The translations under genes and the position numbers were made by a program. A stretch of DNA of 17,391 nt from Albibeggiatoa sp964388965. GTDB taxonomy: Bacteria; Pseudomonadota; Gammaproteobacteria; Beggiatoales; Beggiatoaceae. Positions 15,784 through 17,391 of the stretch are shown in pieces (the stretch's first letter is position 1; each line of letters opens with the position of its first letter). Location of the stretch: NCBI GenBank assembly GCA_964388965.1, contig CAYMCP010000074.1:1-17391 (forward strand). Direction: 5' to 3'. Under the pieces are notes generated by a model. That model was not told where the DNA came from and ran no database searches. It worked only from the letters and a program-made list of their open reading frames with translations.

Positions 15784-16665
15784 ATGTCCATATTACACCC
15801 CGTCATTGCGATTACAGGCTCTTCTGGCGCAGGTACAACCACAGTTAAAAAAGCTTTTGAGGATATGTTCCGCCGTGAGCGAATTAATCCTGCTGTTATC
15901 GAGGGCGATAGCTTTCACCGCTATGATCGTAAACAAATGAAAGAAGCCATTGCAGAGGCTGAAAAAGATGGTAAACATCTTAGTCATTTCGGACCTGAAG
16001 CGAATTTATTTGATAAATTGGAAGATTTATTTCGCCAATATGGTCAAACGGGTGCCGGGCAGAAACGTTATTATTTACACAACGAAGAGGAAGCAGAGCT
16101 TTACGATCAAGAGCCGGGCACGTTTACGCCTTGGGAAGATATTGAACCAGATACAGATTTGTTATTCTACGAAGGATTGCACGGTGGTATACAAACAGAA
16201 ACAGCTAATGTACATCAGTGGGTTGATTTATTGGTCGGCGTTGTACCAAGTGTTAATTTAGAATGGATTCAGAAAATTAGCCGCGATACTATTGAACGTG
16301 GTTACTCAGCAGAAGCGGTTACGCATACTATTTTGCGCCGAATGCCTGATTATGTGAATTATATTACGCCACAATTTTCTAAAACGCACATTAATTTCCA
16401 GCGTGTGCCATTGGTTGATACGTCTAATCCTTTTATTGCGCGTGACATTCCAACAGCAGACGAAAGTTTAGTTGTGATTCGTTTTAATAAATATCGTAAT
16501 CAAGATTTTCCGTATTTATTATCCATGATTCACGATTCTTTCATGTCACGTCCCAACACATTAGTTGTACCCGGTGGCAAAATGGGTTTTGCAATGCAAT
16601 TAATTTTCGCCCCAATTATTCACAAAATGATGGAGAAACGTCGCCAAGCTTTGCGTGAGAGTTAA
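15784..16665 (+). CDS. prk: Phosphoribulokinase, class I (proteobacterial type)
   Basis: The 293-residue enzyme phosphorylates ribulose-5-phosphate with ATP to ribulose-1,5-bisphosphate, the RuBisCO substrate of the Calvin-Benson-Bassham cycle. Visible features are the P-loop GSSGAGTTT (12-20), Asp42 in EGDSFHRYDR with Arg49 (positions equivalent to the catalytic Asp42 and Arg49 of the Rhodobacter enzyme), and the Walker B-like LLFYEGLHGG with Glu130. The length of about 290 residues and absence of the redox-regulatory cysteine pair of plant enzymes mark the allosteric octameric class I form. AAGGA lies about 9 bases before the ATG. No RuBisCO or cbbR gene is in the window; the downstream DNA is transposon debris, so the rest of the cycle is encoded elsewhere. 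Confidence 0.95.
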   Translation: MSILHPVIAITGSSGAGTTTVKKAFEDMFRRERINPAVIEGDSFHRYDRKQMKEAIAEAEKDGKHLSHFGPEANLFDKLEDLFRQYGQTGAGQKRYYLHNEEEAELYDQEPGTFTPWEDIEPDTDLLFYEGLHGGIQTETANVHQWVDLLVGVVPSVNLEWIQKISRDTIERGYSAEAVTHTILRRMPDYVNYITPQFSKTHINFQRVPLVDTSNPFIARDIPTADESLVVIRFNKYRNQDFPYLLSMIHDSFMSRPNTLVVPGGKMGFAMQLIFAPIIHKMMEKRRQALRES

Positions 16666-16712
16666 TAATAACACCACTGAAGGCGTGTAAAACTGGGTGT
16701 GATTAAAAATGC

Positions 16713-17055
16713 TTGGATATACTCTACAGTCAAATCTCCTTTAAAAAAGGAGGTTCAGTGACACCTAAATTTAATGCAGTGCTTCAGAGCGATGTTGCCG
16801 AGGCAGGTCGCTACTTGTGCAATGGTGCTTTTAGCGGGTTTTGGTCAACAGACCCGTTTACATGCGGCGGGCGGTGGTGCGACTTGGACGGCGAAATAGT
16901 TTGAGTTACAATTTGGTAAACGAGGTAGCTATCTGTTTGATTTTTATCATAATCTATGAATATTTGGCGGCAGTGAACCTGCGTTGTGTGCGTGATGCTA
17001 AGTTAGCTAGAGCTTGGTTAGAGCAGCAAAAGTAAACGTTAAAAAATGAATATAC
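16713..17055 (+). pseudogene. Transposase remnant of the GDGA/DFYH type (ISKra4-like)
   Basis: Three frames together spell a broken transposase. One frame gives VTPKFNAVLQSDVAEAGRYL. A second gives LLAGFGQQTRLHAAGGGATW, a stop, then FELQFGKRGSYLFDFYHNL. A third gives EYLAAVNLRCVRDAKLARAW then LEQQK. The joined pattern TRxHAxGxGAxWxAxxxELQFGxxGSYLxDFYHxxEYLAAV...WLxxQK is characteristic of a DDE transposase group that I place near ISKra4 from memory. Two or more frameshifts and a stop make it dead. The remnant ends at the left edge of the small element at 17056-17172, and no C-terminal half is seen beyond it. The left boundary is uncertain. Confidence 0.6.
16736..16752. repeat. Hairpin after phosphoribulokinase
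   Basis: CTCCTTT-AAA-AAAGGAG is a perfect 7-bp stem with a 3-base loop, 70 bases after the prk stop codon. No T-run follows, so a terminator role is doubtful. It could be the end of a mobile element or an intergenic palindrome. Confidence 0.35.
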
Positions 17056-17172
17056 TAGGAGTGATGCGGTTCAAATAAAAATCTCACTCCATTCAAAGCG
17101 TTATATATTTTGTGCTAATTTTGAATAGTTTAATAAAATCAATTGATTAACACCTCAACTGCGTAATTTCTA
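17056..17172. mobile_element. Small TA-flanked inverted-repeat element (MITE-like), copy 2
   Basis: The left end AGGAGTGATGCGGTTCAAAT (17057 on) continues AAAAAT and closely matches the right end of copy 1 read on the minus strand (AGGAGTTACGCAGTTCAAAT then AAAAAT). The right end (17157-17171, complement AGAAATTACGCAGTT, then GAG) matches the other end of copy 1. TA bounds both sides (17056-17057, 17171-17172). The element separates two unrelated transposase remnants, and the IS982-like homology stops exactly at its right edge. It is about 117 bp against 139 bp for copy 1, with a diverged middle. Confidence 0.55.
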
Positions 17173-17391
17173 GTTTGGTGATAAGTTGGATTCCTTGTTC
17201 CCAAAGTGATTCTTGAAGGGCTTTTGAAATATGACCTTTATCACCAAATAGTTTTCCTTTGATAAATTTTGCTATATATTTCAATCCTTTACGGTCATAT
17301 ACATTACCCGGTGTCACGAAAAAATTCACTAATTCACCCGTTATTTCAAACTTATCTAAACCTATCCATAGATAACTATTTATCGATTTAG
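17147..17391 (-). pseudogene. IS982-like transposase fragment, cut at the window edge and truncated at its C-terminus
   Basis: The minus-strand frame is open from the window end. It reads KSINSYLWIGLDKFEITGEL, then VNFFVTPGNVYDRKGLKYIA and KGKLFGDKGHISKALQESLW, then EQGIQLITKL. The order 'xNFxxTPGNVxDRK...GKLFGDKGxIS..L...L...GIxLITK' matches the middle of IS982-family DDE transposases. The family normally continues with a basic NMKN block and about 50 more residues. Here the frame instead runs into the small element at 17171 and stops after EITQLRC. The 5' part lies beyond the window, so its intactness cannot be judged, but the missing C-terminus should make it inactive. Confidence 0.7.

Noticed and set aside
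1..17391. CRISPR arrays, tRNA or rRNA genes
   Set aside because: No evenly spaced direct repeats with unique spacers, and no tRNA-like cloverleaf or rRNA signature, were seen on either strand.

Overview
The window looks like a draft-assembly scaffold from an AT-rich gammaproteobacterium. Valyl-tRNA synthetase starts with the gammaproteobacterial MEKTYNPQ signature. A class I (proteobacterial) phosphoribulokinase lies beside an L-malyl-CoA lyase. The multi-domain signalling protein and the many decayed mobile elements would suit a Thiotrichales/Beggiatoa-like sulfur oxidiser. That placement is inferred from gene content and base composition and was not tested by a search.

Layout. Positions 1-777 are a graveyard: a broken antitoxin/RelE-type toxin pair, a frameshifted VapB-like antitoxin remnant on the other strand, and a 139-bp element with inverted ends flanked by TA. 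Next comes a RimB-RimK fusion gene (minus), divergent from a small membrane protein gene (plus). A large plus-strand gene follows; it encodes a hybrid protein with receiver, histidine kinase, PAS, class III adenylate cyclase and TPR-like parts. From 10207 down to 5648 three minus-strand genes form an apparent operon of exported proteins: a large PKD/PPC-repeat surface protein, a GspC/PilP-like periplasmic protein and a small secreted protein. The large gene is interrupted only by an assembly gap: 100 N flanked by an exact 55-bp duplication. Collapsing gap and duplication restores one 1016-residue reading frame. valS and a lone ABC ATPase gene follow on the minus strand. L-malyl-CoA lyase and phosphoribulokinase genes follow on the plus strand, separated by a 480-bp spacer holding diverged repeats and hairpins. 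The right end (16713-17391) is a second graveyard. A GDGA/DFYH-type transposase remnant and an IS982-like transposase remnant meet at a second copy of the left-end small element.

How the genes fit together. Phosphoribulokinase supplies ribulose-1,5-bisphosphate to RuBisCO. The lyase interconverts malyl-CoA with acetyl-CoA and glyoxylate and could salvage glyoxylate arising from RuBisCO's oxygenase reaction; this link is inferred from proximity only. The PKD protein and its two exported partners look like a cell-surface or secretion-related unit of unknown role and are the best candidate here for an undescribed system. The two small-element copies show that one non-autonomous transposon family, probably TA-targeting, has been active in this genome.
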